DNA from: Corallococcus sp. EGB
Lineage (GTDB): Bacteria > Myxococcota > Myxococcia > Myxococcales > Myxococcaceae
DNA length: 64,000 bases
Direction of reading: 5' to 3'
NCBI RefSeq assembly: GCF_019968905.1
Contig: NZ_CP079946.1
Location: forward strand, 9,367,172 to 9,431,171
Below the pieces are notes generated by a model. It worked only from the letters and a program-made list of their open reading frames with translations. It did not search any database and was not told the origin of the DNA. Positions 33,204 to 41,304 of this stretch are shown one piece after another (the first letter of the stretch is position 1; the number at the start of each line of letters is the position of its first letter). A program made the position numbers and the translations under genes.

Positions 33204-33767
33204 TCAGCGGGGCGCGGCCTGGACCTGGATGGTACGGCAGGCCTCGGTGGCCAGGCGGACTTCCTCGCTGGTGGCGCCGGGCAGGCTCGCGCAGAGGAAC
33301 AGGTCGTCCCCCACGCGCCGGGCGCCGAAGAACGCGGGCGCCTCCGGGCCCAGGCCTCCATCCGCCAGGGACGGGGCCATGGTCACGCGCAAGAGGGCGA
33401 AGGAGGCGGTGTCCTCCTCCTGATCCAGGGACAGCGTGAAGTGCTTCATCTGCTGACGGACGTTGTCCGCCAGCTTCTCCGAGGAGGGCATCTGCTCCCC
33501 CTGCCCCGGCTTCAAATCCACGCGCAGCACCGGGCGGCCGGGCGGGCCCGCCTGGAAGCTGCCGTCGGTGGCCACCTGCGCGGACCAGCCCGGCGGCAGC
33601 GGCACCTTCACGCCCGAGCGCAGCCCCGCGTCCTCCGCCAGGTCCTCGGCGGACGGCGTCTCCCCGTGGCAGCCCTTGCAGCCACCTCCCAGGAGCATGC
33701 CGAGCGAGACGACCCCGAGCCCGATGAGCCTCGAGGTCTTCCGCGCGCTGGACGCGAACCGGCGCAC
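33204..33767 (-). CDS. Lipoprotein of unknown function upstream of the par/bac cluster
   Basis: 187-aa protein with signal peptide GLGVVSLGMLLGGGC and lipobox GGGC, then KGCHG; the two further Cys could bind metal or form a disulfide. The mature domain (VPLPPGWSAQVATDGSFQ and later strands) has no family I recognise. Only 2 bp separate its start from the bactofilin stop, so it is the last gene of the parA-parB-bactofilin run. Confidence 0.65.
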   Translation of the reverse strand: MRRFASSARKTSRLIGLGVVSLGMLLGGGCKGCHGETPSAEDLAEDAGLRSGVKVPLPPGWSAQVATDGSFQAGPPGRPVLRVDLKPGQGEQMPSSEKLADNVRQQMKHFTLSLDQEEDTASFALLRVTMAPSLADGGLGPEAPAFFGARRVGDDLFLCASLPGATSEEVRLATEACRTIQVQAAPR

Positions 33768-33769
33768 CG

Positions 33770-34213
33770 TTACTTCTTCTCTCCGGGCGGAGGCGGATTG
33801 CCGCCCTTGCCCTGGCTCCGCATCTTGGAATTGCCGTCGAAGGACGCGCCGCGCTCCATGGTCAGCGCCGGCGACTCGATGTCGCCGCGAATCTGGCCCG
33901 TCGCCTTCAGCTCGATGAGCTGCGTGGCGCGCACGTTGCCTTCCACGGTGCCGTTGATGATGACGGTACCGGCCTGGATATCCCCGTTCACCTGGGCACC
34001 GTCACCAATCACCAGCACGTCCTTGGTGATGATCTGCCCCTTGAACTTGCCGTCGATGCGGACCTGCCCTTCGAAGGAAAGCTTTCCCTCGAACTCGCTT
34101 CCCTTACCCAGAAGCGTGTGAACCTCACCCGGACGCGTTGACACGAAATCCTCCTCCCGTTTGAACAGGGGCTTGCTGGGTGCTTCGTCCTTCTTCCCGC
34201 CAAGGAGCGCCAC
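33770..34213 (-). CDS. bacM: Bactofilin (BacM-like)
   Basis: 147-aa cytoskeletal protein. The central DUF583 beta-helix (about 35-125) shows the repeating FEGKLSFEGQVRIDGKFKG, VLVIGDGAQVNGDIQAG and VIINGTVEGNVRA. The N- and C-terminal tails are Lys-, Gly- and Pro-rich and disordered. Bactofilins self-assemble into filaments without nucleotide. In M. xanthus, BacM is encoded next to parB and affects cell shape; the same context here (3 bp from the parB stop) supports the name. Confidence 0.87.
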   Translation of the reverse strand: MALLGGKKDEAPSKPLFKREEDFVSTRPGEVHTLLGKGSEFEGKLSFEGQVRIDGKFKGQIITKDVLVIGDGAQVNGDIQAGTVIINGTVEGNVRATQLIELKATGQIRGDIESPALTMERGASFDGNSKMRSQGKGGNPPPPGEKK

Positions 34214-34216
34214 GCC

Positions 34217-35125
34217 CTACTCCTTCCTCAGAAGCTTCAACAGCCTGTCCAGGTCATCGTAGGAGAAGAAGTCCACTTCCAGGGTGCCTTTTCCCGGGCT
34301 TTTCTCCGTCAGACGAACCTTGGTGCCCAACCGGCGCTGGAGCTCCTCGGTGAGCGACTTCACCTGCGGGCTGACCTTGGGCGCCGGCTTCCCGGAGTCC
34401 TTGCCGCCCTTCGCGGACCGGCCCTGCTGCACCAGCTTCTCCGTGTCGCGCACGGACAGCTTCTTCTCCGTCACCTGCTTCGCCAGGCTCTGGAGCTCCG
34501 GCAGCCGGGGCACGCCGAGCAGCGCGCGCGCGTGGCCCATGGACAGCGACCCGTCCGCCACCATGGCCTTCACGTCCGGCGGCAGCGCCAGCAGGCGCAG
34601 CGCGTTCGCGACGGTGGAGCGCTCCTTGCCCACCTTCTGGGCCACCTGCTCCTGCGTGAGCTTGAACTCCTCCACCAGGCGCCGGTAGCCGTCCGCCTCT
34701 TCAATGGGGTTCAAGTCCGCGCGCTGGAGGTTCTCCACCAGGGCGAGCTCGAAGGACTCGGCCTCCGTGACCTCGCGCACGATGGCGGGGATTTCCTTGA
34801 GGCCCGCGGCCTGGGAGGCGCGCCAGCGGCGCTCGCCCGCGATGATGAGGTAGCCCTCGCCGCCCTTGTTCGGGTTCTTCCGGACGAGGATGGGCTGGAG
34901 CAGGCCCTGCGCCTTGATGGACTCGGTGAGCTCGTGGAGCTTGGTCTCGTCGAAGTGGCGGCGGGGCTGGAGCGGGTCGCGGTGGATGGTCTCGATGGCC
35001 AGCTTGAGCACGCCGGGCTTCGGCGGCGGAGCAGCGGGAGCCGGCGCGGCGGGGGCGGCCTGGGGGATGAGGGCGGAGAGGCCCCGGCCGAGGGCGCGCT
35101 TCTGGGTGTCTGCGTTCTTCTGCAC
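34217..35125 (-). CDS. parB: Chromosome partition protein ParB
   Basis: 302-aa CTPase clamp that loads at parS. N-terminal KRALGRGLSALIP, the CTP-binding domain with LIIAGERRWRASQAAGL and LVENLQRADLNPIEEA, the helix-turn-helix TQEQVAQKVGKERSTVANAL, a linker (SVRDTEKLVQQGRSAKGGKD) and the dimerisation end VDFFSYDDLDRLLKLL. GTG 35125 is chosen since family similarity begins soon after; an ATG at 35212 would add 29 Arg/Pro-rich residues and cannot be excluded. The targets are the array at 36.7-39.3 kb. Confidence 0.92.
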   Translation of the reverse strand: MQKNADTQKRALGRGLSALIPQAAPAAPAPAAPPPKPGVLKLAIETIHRDPLQPRRHFDETKLHELTESIKAQGLLQPILVRKNPNKGGEGYLIIAGERRWRASQAAGLKEIPAIVREVTEAESFELALVENLQRADLNPIEEADGYRRLVEEFKLTQEQVAQKVGKERSTVANALRLLALPPDVKAMVADGSLSMGHARALLGVPRLPELQSLAKQVTEKKLSVRDTEKLVQQGRSAKGGKDSGKPAPKVSPQVKSLTEELQRRLGTKVRLTEKSPGKGTLEVDFFSYDDLDRLLKLLRKE

Positions 35126-35241
35126 GGCGGTAGGGAGCTCCCCGCGCCGGCGTGGAGCCGGCGCGCGTGGGACTGACGGGTTCACGGCGAACCGGGCACC
35201 CGGTCCCACCATTCACATCTCTCTATTAAGGAGGCGACCGG

Positions 35242-36042
35242 TCAGGCGACCCGGCGCTTGGACGGCTTGGGGGAGTCCCGGCGCATCAGCTCGCGGCCCA
35301 GGGCCAGGTAGCTCTCACAGCCCTTGGACTTGATGTCATAGAGGATGATCGGCTTGCCGAAGGACGGGCACTCGGACAGGCGCACGTTGCGCGGCACGAC
35401 GGCCTGGAAGACCTGGTCCTTGAAGTAGCCGCGCACCTCGTCCACGACCTGGTGGGCGATGTTGGCGCGAGCGTCGAACATGGTCAGCAGGATGCCTTCC
35501 ATCTTCAGCGAGGGGTTGAGCCCCTGCTTGACCAGGTCGATGGTGTGCGTGAGCTGGGAGAGGCCCTCGAGCGCGTAGTACTCGCACTGGAGCGGGATGA
35601 GGACGGAGTCCGCGGTCACGAGCGCGTTGAGCGTGAGCAGGCCGAGCGAGGGCGGACAGTCGATGATGATGTAGTCGTACTTGTCCTTGAGCGGCAGCAG
35701 GGCTTCGCGCAGGCGGAACTCACGGCGCTCCTGGTTGACGAGTTCGACCTCCGCGCCGGTGAGGTCGGGCGTGGCGGGGATGACCTGGAGGAAGCGCAGC
35801 TCGGTGGGGTGGATGAGCTCGGATGCTGGGCGGCCGCCGAGGAGGGCGTCGTAGACGGTGCCGTTGAGGTTCTCGCGCTTGAGGCCCAGACCGCTGCCGG
35901 CGTTGCCCTGGGGGTCCATGTCCACCAGCAGGGTGCGGCGCTCCGCGGAGGCGAGGCTCGCGGCGAGGTTGATGGCGGTGGTGGTCTTACCCACGCCGCC
36001 CTTCTGGTTGGAGATGCAGATGATACGACCCACGTGGCCCAT
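35242..36042 (-). CDS. parA: Chromosome partition ATPase ParA
   Basis: 266-aa deviant Walker ATPase: KGGVGKTTTAIN (signature Lys and P-loop), LLVDMDPQGNAGSGLG, YIIIDCPPSLGLLTLNAL and SVLIPLQCEYYALEGL. It binds DNA non-specifically and moves ParB-parS complexes to daughter poles. It has no long N-terminal extension. It is first of the minus-strand run with parB, bactofilin and lipoprotein genes, and its start faces the parS array. Confidence 0.93.
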   Translation of the reverse strand: MGHVGRIICISNQKGGVGKTTTAINLAASLASAERRTLLVDMDPQGNAGSGLGLKRENLNGTVYDALLGGRPASELIHPTELRFLQVIPATPDLTGAEVELVNQERREFRLREALLPLKDKYDYIIIDCPPSLGLLTLNALVTADSVLIPLQCEYYALEGLSQLTHTIDLVKQGLNPSLKMEGILLTMFDARANIAHQVVDEVRGYFKDQVFQAVVPRNVRLSECPSFGKPIILYDIKSKGCESYLALGRELMRRDSPKPSKRRVA

Positions 36043-36281
36043 CCTCTCTCGCCCCGGCTGACGCCAGAGCCCCGCCCGCAGTTCGCGCGGACGTGCGCGC
36101 GAATCGGGGCCTGATCAGCCAGCTAGCACGGGGTTCGAGGACGGATCAATTTCCCATCCAAGCCGTGCCGCGAGGCGTGCCCGGCCCCTCGCTCGGGGGC
36201 CCGTGGGCAGGGGGTGCAGGGTGGGAATTCGCGCGGATGGGGGTGCTTGGGCGTGCCTGCCTGGCTGCTCCTGGCGCGGGT

Positions 36282-37480
36282 GATTCCGTGCGGGGCGGAA
36301 GGGTGTTGGGTTTTTCAGGGGGTCCCGCGCGGCGAAGTTCGTGAAGCGGGCCCGCGCCACCTTCATGAGGTGGGAGCACGTGAACGCCGGGCGGTTCGCG
36401 GGGAGCACCTCATCGGATGCGCGAGCCGCGTGAGGCACGGCGCCCGGCGTCGGTCCGGCATCCGCGTTTGGAGCCGGTGGTGGGGTTCGCGGTGCGGAAC
36501 GGGCTGGTGCGGACAACGGCCGTCCACCATGCGTCGCCATCGGGTGCCCGGTCTCGCCGCACGGTGCCGGCATCGGGCGCCGAAGTCGCGCGTGTGAGGT
36601 GGAACACGGCACGAACCGCGGGCCTGCTCATCACGTGCGACGAAGCACCGGGTTCACGGCCGTGCCCCGAATCGGTGGCGCGACCATGAGCTGCGGAAGT
36701 CCCAGCCATGGGCCACCGGACGTTCCACGTGGAACACGCGCCATGCGGTGACGAAGGTCGCGCCGCGAAGAACCGCCCCGGCACTTCTCCGCGAACCCCA
36801 CCGTCCCTCCCGCCCATGACGGTCGTGCCCACGGTCCCATCCGCTGGTGCTGGCACCGCGATGCGAACAGACAGCCTGGGCACTCCGCGCGAGCCACACC
36901 CAAGCGAGTGGCCCGTTGAAGGTGAGTCGTTCCGCGCGAACGGCATCTCGCGGATGCGAGGTCCACTACCAGCGCCGCGATGCGAACGGACGGACGGACC
37001 ACTCGCCTCTCGCGAATCGCGCAGACCATCAGCAGCGCATCGAGCGCTTCACATGGGTGACTTCTCGCGCATGCGAGCACCTCGCCGCGAAAGTCCAACC
37101 GACGCTTCAGGCGGACCACGCTCAACGCAGGCTGCGCATCACCGGTGCGCCGTTCCGCATGGGCGGCTCCGCGCGCAGGCGCGGGTTCCTGTTGGGAGCG
37201 GCCGGCCCCCGCTTCACGCGGACCATGCCCAACGCAGTCGGCGCATCGGCGGTGAGCCGCTCCATCTCGAGGACGCTCGGGCTGCGCGAACCCGCGCCGG
37301 GAAAGGTCGACCGACACTTCACGGGGGCTACGCCAACGCAGGCTTCACGTTGAAGGAGCGCCGCTCCGTGTGAACCGCATCCGCGGCTGCGCGAGCCCAC
37401 GCCGCGAAGATCGACCAGCGCTTTCGCTGCCCCCATTCAACGCAGGCAGCGCATCGACGATGAGCCGCTCCACATGAACG
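36282..37480. repeat. Decayed parS-like units, about 103-bp period
   Basis: Imperfect copies of the box continue from the intact array towards parA: GCTCCACATGAAC (37467), GCTCCGTGTGAACC (37363), GCTCCATCTCGAGG (37259), GTTCCGCATGGGCG (37152), GCTTCACATGGGTG (37046), GTTCCGCGCGAAC (36929). Their spacings are 104, 104, 107, 106 and 117 bp. Weaker ones may lie at 36592, 36485, 36374 and 36282. One intact box (36722) sits among them. A second motif CTCGCGCATGCGAGCAC recurs at 37064 and 37485. Confidence 0.6.
36722..36735. promoter_or_regulatory. parS 1
   Basis: Exact 14-mer, isolated among decayed units, nearest intact site to parA (about 680 bp from its start). Confidence 0.9.
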
Positions 37481-37579
37481 GTGTCTCGCGCATGCGAGCA
37501 CCGCTCCGCCCAGGAACGGTCAGCGCCTTTCTTCGGTGAGCCACTCACCCGGAGACGGTCGGATCCATCCACGCAGGCC

Positions 37580-37593
37580 GTTCCACGTGGAAC
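37580..37593. promoter_or_regulatory. parS 2
   Basis: Exact; first of the phased core, followed by ACGCCCACGCTGTCGTGAGC, which is repeated after parS 3. Confidence 0.92.
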
Positions 37594-37686
37594 ACGCCCA
37601 CGCTGTCGTGAGCACGGGGCACAAAGGAAGGCCCGTCATCTGGCGTGAGCAGGAACGGCGCAAGGTCCGAGTCCACAGCGTGGGCC

Positions 37687-37700
37687 GTTCCACGTGGAAC
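37687..37700. promoter_or_regulatory. parS 3
   Basis: Exact; 107 bp after parS 2, with the same 20-bp right flank. Confidence 0.92.
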
Positions 37701-37790
37701 ACGCCCACGCTGTCGTGAGCACCGCGCTTCGCGAGAACGGTGAGCACTGCGTGGAGCAGCGCCGATAGCGGCATCGTCACCACGCAAGAG

Positions 37791-37804
37791 GTTCCACGTG
37801 GAAC
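37791..37804. promoter_or_regulatory. parS 4
   Basis: Exact; 104 bp after parS 3. Confidence 0.92.
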
Positions 37805-37895
37805 ACGGCTTCGCTTCCATGGGCCACCACGGGCCACCCTCCCCTGCTGCTCATCGCGGTCAGGCTCAGCACAGGTGCCTCATCCATCCGCGGAC

Positions 37896-37909
37896 GTTCC
37901 ACGTGGAAC
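37896..37909. promoter_or_regulatory. parS 5
   Basis: Exact; 105 bp after parS 4; left flank CATCCATCCGCGGAC. Confidence 0.92.
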
Positions 37910-37996
37910 ATGGGCTCGCATCCATGCGCCCCGTTCAGCGACTCCTCCTGACGCTCATCCCGGCGCCCACTTCGGATGCCGCATCCATGCGCGGAC

Positions 37997-38010
37997 GTTC
38001 CACGTGGAAC
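37997..38010. promoter_or_regulatory. parS 6
   Basis: Exact; 101 bp after parS 5; left flank CATCCATGCGCGGAC. Confidence 0.92.
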
Positions 38011-38097
38011 ACGCCCATGCTTCAGCGCCCCACTCAATTCAGGAGCACCTCATCCGTGCTCGTGGCCGGCGCTTCGCGGCAAAGGATCCGTCTGGAC

Positions 38098-38111
38098 GTT
38101 CCACGTGGAAC
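38098..38111. promoter_or_regulatory. parS 7
   Basis: Exact; 101 bp after parS 6. Confidence 0.92.
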
Positions 38112-38202
38112 ACGCCTTCACCTTCCATCAGCCCGTTCGGCGCAGACCCGCGGATGCCCATCCCAGCCGGGCCCAGGACAGGCGGCTCATCCCTGCGCGG
38201 AC

Positions 38203-38216
38203 GTTCCACGTGGAAC
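38203..38216. promoter_or_regulatory. parS 8
   Basis: Exact; 105 bp after parS 7; left flank CATCCCTGCGCGGAC. Confidence 0.92.
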
Positions 38217-38307
38217 ACGCCCACGACTCCGCTATCACGCCCAGGTCTTGGCGCCGCATGAGCCGCTCGCGGACTTCGGTGCTTCCAGCCAGCGGATCCG
38301 CAGGGGC

Positions 38308-38321
38308 GTTCCACGTGGAAC
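38308..38321. promoter_or_regulatory. parS 9
   Basis: Exact; 105 bp after parS 8. Confidence 0.92.
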
Positions 38322-38407
38322 ACAGGTCCGCATCCATGAGCTCGTTCAACGAACTTGTGGGTGCTCGTTGAGGACCTGCCTTCCCCAGCCGCATCCACGA
38401 TGCGCGT

Positions 38408-38421
38408 GTTCCACGTGGAAC
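38408..38421. promoter_or_regulatory. parS 10
   Basis: Exact; 100 bp after parS 9. Confidence 0.92.
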
Positions 38422-38512
38422 ACGCGCCTGGCTTCGCAACCACGCTCAGGTCAAAGCAGCACATGAGCGGTTCGCGGACCTCCCTGCTTCCAGGCAGTGG
38501 ATCCACCGGGAC

Positions 38513-38526
38513 GTTCCACGTGGAAC
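38513..38526. promoter_or_regulatory. parS 11
   Basis: Exact; 105 bp after parS 10. Confidence 0.92.
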
Positions 38527-38611
38527 ACGGCTTCGCTTCCATCAGCTCGTTCAGCGGCCCCATGGGTGCTCGTCGCGGACCTGCCTTCCCAGCCGCATGA
38601 GCGCCATGGAC

Positions 38612-38625
38612 GTTCCACGTGGAAC
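38612..38625. promoter_or_regulatory. parS 12
   Basis: Exact; 99 bp after parS 11; last of the phased core. Confidence 0.92.
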
Positions 38626-38861
38626 ACGCCTCAGCGCCCGTGAGCTTCATGCGCCAGGGCCACTTCCGGCTCACGTGACTCAAGCCGTGGCTGAGGAAGG
38701 GGGCGTCCCGCATCGGGGGCTCTTTCATCCACCATGGTCCCTCGCCACCAACCGTGGGCCCTGGCGTGAAGGCCGGTCGGCTCCGCCGTTCATGGGTTCG
38801 CGGATGAAGGCGTCGAGGGCCCGATGCGCAGCCGTTCATGCGGCCCTTCATCCGAGAGCGT

Positions 38862-38875
38862 GCTCCACGTGGAAC
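38862..38875. promoter_or_regulatory. parS 13 (one mismatch)
   Basis: GCTCCACGTGGAAC: T to C at position 2 breaks the palindrome's outer pair. 250 bp after parS 12. Confidence 0.75.
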
Positions 38876-39031
38876 ACGCGATGCCGCATGAGCGGCGGCT
38901 CCCCTCCCCTGCTCATCATCAAGCGCTCCGGGTCAGGAAGCCGAAGCGCCATGCGAACCACCGCGTGCCGCATCACCCGCTTCAGCGCTTGTTCGCCCGC
39001 GCCCTCATGCACGGACCGGACGCGGGCCGGT

Positions 39032-39045
39032 GTTCCACGTGGAAC
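39032..39045. promoter_or_regulatory. parS 14
   Basis: Exact; 170 bp after parS 13. The dyad extends outward (CCGGTGTTCCAC...GTGGAACACCGG). Confidence 0.92.
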
Positions 39046-39325
39046 ACCGGCCGACCGCGCAGCCTCTGCCTCCGTGCCTTCATCTGACTTCAGCGCTGCG
39101 CATCACGCAGCGGGGCCGTGGATGACAGCGCGGTCCTCGCGGCTTCGCGCATGCGCATCGGGCGGGCCGGTGTGGCGGGATGCAGACCCGGCCAGTGCTT
39201 GCGCATCAACGTCGGCGTGGGCCCGGTCAGCCTTACGCGAGCGTTCACGTGTCGGCCCCGGAATGCTTCGCGTGGTTCGGGCCTGGCGACATCCAGGGCC
39301 CGCACCCGTCCTTCCGGCCCAGAGG

Positions 39326-39339
39326 GTTCCACGTGGAAC
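39326..39339. promoter_or_regulatory. parS 15
   Basis: Exact; 294 bp after parS 14 and about 90 bp beyond the stop of the VOC gene. Confidence 0.92.
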
Positions 39340-39429
39340 GTGCGCATCCGGGCCTCCGTGTCTGCTTCACACGGGCGAGGCGGGGAACCCCAGCTCATGG
39401 CGAGTTGGGGTTCCCCTCCCCTGCTTCGG

Positions 39430-39822
39430 TCAGTGCGCCCAGGCGGCTTGCTGAAGGACGACGCGGTAGCCGTCCGGATCCTCGAAGGTCTTCCCGTTCG
39501 CGTCCCAGTACGGATTGCGCGAGGTCACCGGCGCGAAGCCCGCGGCCTCCATCCGGTGGACCCGCGCGGACCAGGCTTCCGGGTCCGGCACGTAGAACAC
39601 CAGGAGGTGGTCCTCGGTTGGAGCTCGCGGCGCTTCGTGTCCTCGCTCCACCGTGAACTCCAGGTGGTACGGCGCTCCCGGATGCCCGAGCATCACGCCG
39701 TCGAACCCCGCGTGGTCCTCGAACCGCCCGAGCACCTCGAAACCCAACCCGTCCCGGTAGAAGCGCACCACCGCGTCCAGGTCCCGTGCCGGCCTCGCGA
39801 CCCGCAGCTTCACTGTGTCCAT
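39430..39822 (-). CDS. VOC (glyoxalase/bleomycin-resistance) family protein
   Basis: 130-aa single VOC module with two beta-alpha-beta-beta-beta repeats: VRFYRDGLGFEVLGRFEDHAG, YHLEFTVE, and the second half with HRMEAAGFAPVTSRNPYWD and FEDPDGYRVVLQQ. The metal ligands (Glu/His positions) are partly present. Role unknown; such proteins often detoxify or sequester small molecules. ATG 39822 is chosen over the longer frame from 40326, which runs antisense to the SDR gene. It is divergent from that gene. Confidence 0.85.
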   Translation of the reverse strand: MDTVKLRVARPARDLDAVVRFYRDGLGFEVLGRFEDHAGFDGVMLGHPGAPYHLEFTVERGHEAPRAPTEDHLLVFYVPDPEAWSARVHRMEAAGFAPVTSRNPYWDANGKTFEDPDGYRVVLQQAAWAH

Positions 39823-39921
39823 GAGTAACCCTCTCGTTCTGGAATCCGTATCCAGGTGGTACCCGTCATAGGATGAAGGGACGCTCTTTTCGCGCGGACC
39901 GTGGGCCTGCACCTTGTGCCC

Positions 39922-40875
39922 ATGACCACGAAACAGCAGCCCCTGAACTCCGGCTTCGGCGCCACCACCACCGCTCGCGAGGCTCTGGGCAACACCCGGC
40001 TGGAGGGCACCGTCGCCATCGTGACCGGTGGCTACGCGGGCATCGGCTTGGAGACCACCCGCACGCTCCATGCCGCCGGTGCCACCGTCATCGTCCCTGC
40101 CCGGACTCCCGACAAGGCCCGCGCCGCGCTCGCGGGCATGGAGCGCGTGGAGCTGGAACAGCTGGATCTCATCGACCCGGCATCCATCGATGCGTTCGCC
40201 TCGCGCTTCCTCGAGTCGGGCCGGCCGCTGCACCTGCTGAGCAACAACGCGGGCATCATGGCCGCGCCGCTCACCCGGGATGCGCGCGGGTTCGAATCGC
40301 AGTTCGCCACCAACCACCTGGGCCACTTCCAGCTCACCGCCCGGCTGTGGCCCGCGCTGAAGCAGGCAAACGGCGCGCGCGTGGTGTGCCTGTCGTCACG
40401 CGGCCACTTCTTCGCGGACGTCGACTTCGAGGACCCCTTCTTCCAGAAGCGCCCCTACGACAAGTGGGTCGCCTACGGGCAGTCGAAGACCGCGAACATC
40501 CTCTTCGCGGTCGGGCTGGATGCGCGCGGCGAGCCCCACCGCGTTCGCGCGTTCGCCGTCCATCCCGGCGGCATCCTCACGGAGCTGGTCCGGTCCATGT
40601 CCGAGGAGGAGGTCCGCGCCTCCATTGAAAACTCCAACAAGCTGGAGCCGCTGAAGACGCCGGAGCAGGGCGCCGCGACCACGGTCTGGTGCGCGACCAG
40701 TCCCCAACTGGCGGGCAAGGGCGGCGTGTACTGCGAGAACGTCGACATCGCGCCGCTCGCGCCTCCCGACGCCACCGTCCGGCGCGGGGTGAAGGAATGG
40801 GCCGTGGATCCGAAGCGGGCCGACCGGCTGTGGACCGCGAGCGAGGCGTGGACCGGCGTCCGCTTCAATCCGTGA
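39922..40875 (+). CDS. Short-chain dehydrogenase/reductase
   Basis: 317-aa classical/extended SDR: cofactor site VAIVTGGYAGIGLET, LLSNNAGIMAAPL (NNAG), FATNHLGHF and the catalytic YGQSKTAN (Y-x3-K), with a Ser in VCLSSRGHF. It resembles the retinol-dehydrogenase-like group that reduces hydrophobic carbonyls with NADPH. The start is ATG 39922 (GTG 39901 is possible). The VOC gene is divergent, 99 bp away. Confidence 0.88.
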   Translation: MTTKQQPLNSGFGATTTAREALGNTRLEGTVAIVTGGYAGIGLETTRTLHAAGATVIVPARTPDKARAALAGMERVELEQLDLIDPASIDAFASRFLESGRPLHLLSNNAGIMAAPLTRDARGFESQFATNHLGHFQLTARLWPALKQANGARVVCLSSRGHFFADVDFEDPFFQKRPYDKWVAYGQSKTANILFAVGLDARGEPHRVRAFAVHPGGILTELVRSMSEEEVRASIENSNKLEPLKTPEQGAATTVWCATSPQLAGKGGVYCENVDIAPLAPPDATVRRGVKEWAVDPKRADRLWTASEAWTGVRFNP

Positions 40876-41135
40876 CGCGCGGATCCGCGCGACGTGCGGT
40901 CCGAACCGGGAGATGCGGGCTGGATGAACAGCGTCCCCGCGCGCTCCGGGTCGGGACCGGGACGCGGCGCATAGAACGACACGCGAACCTCCCGCCCATC
41001 GGGTTCCGAGTCCGTGAGCGTGACGTTCTCGAACTCGACGGGCCCCACCTCCACCTCCGGACGCAATCGCTCACGGCGGCTGCGAAGAAAGCGCGCGAGC
41101 TCGACGCGCCCGGGACTGCGGGAGGCGTCCGTCAC
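40876..41135 (-). pseudogene. Remnant of an XRE-type regulator gene
   Basis: The minus-strand frame starts MTDASRSPGRVELARFLRSR, then RERLRP, the typical opening of MmyB-like helix-turn-helix regulators found beside SDR genes. The expected domain then stops; the next residues (EVEVGPVEFENVTLTD) belong to something else, and the frame runs antisense into the SDR gene. It looks like a front fragment joined to other DNA by deletion. Evidence is similarity of a short N-terminus only. Confidence 0.4.
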
Positions 41136-41250
41136 GAGGCGGAACGTCAGGCGAACCCTCCGCGTGTGGCATCGGCGGCGTCAGCTCCACGCATCGCGTG
41201 CGGACGCTCGTGACCACCCCGGACGTCCAGGCGGAAGGCCTCCGCTCCAT

Positions 41251-41289
41251 TTGCATAGTCTGCTATTTTTATTTACATAGCAGGCTATT
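41251..41289 (+). promoter_or_regulatory. AT-rich promoter with paired palindromic operators
   Basis: Two similar 14-mers, CATAGTCTGCTATT (41254-41267) and CATAGCAGGCTATT (41276-41289), have starts 22 bp apart; the second is a perfect dyad ATAGC-AG-GCTAT. They overlap a possible promoter TTGCAT-17-TACATA (41251-41279). The layout fits a TetR- or MarR-type repressor controlling the monooxygenase gene. No intact regulator is adjacent. The AT content is strikingly unlike the surroundings. Confidence 0.6.
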
Positions 41290-41304
41290 AAAACAACCAA
41301 GACA

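Larger units (their letters stand above)
36722..39339. repeat. parS array (centromere), 14 exact plus 1 variant site
   Basis: The palindrome GTTCCACGTGGAAC, the known ParB target of M. xanthus, occurs 14 times exactly and once with one change. Eleven consecutive copies (37580-38625) are 99-107 bp apart, mean about 103, close to ten helical turns. Outer copies are further apart (858 bp on the left; 250, 170 and 294 bp on the right). Spacers share fragments such as CATCCATGCGCGGAC before the box, pointing to growth by tandem duplication. Confidence 0.93.
36043..39429. other. Non-coding parS-rich region
   Basis: 3.4 kb between parA and the VOC gene. Long open frames exist on both strands because of the GC bias, but they are low-complexity, share the repeated translation of the parS box, and match no family. 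I read the whole stretch as non-coding centromere DNA. Confidence 0.8.

Noticed and set aside
36722..38625. CRISPR array, because of regular repeats and spacers
   Set aside because: The 14-bp repeat is the ParB palindrome, spacers are about 90 bp and related to each other, and no cas genes are present.
36708..39454. Several long open frames through the parS region, some over 200 codons, on both strands
   Set aside because: They repeat the translated parS box (such as FHVEH and VPRGT), have no family similarity or consistent ribosome sites, and overlap on both strands; GC bias explains them.
40473..41135. 220-codon minus-strand gene
   Set aside because: Only the first part (before 40876) looks protein-like; the remainder is antisense to the SDR gene. 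Kept as a pseudogene fragment.
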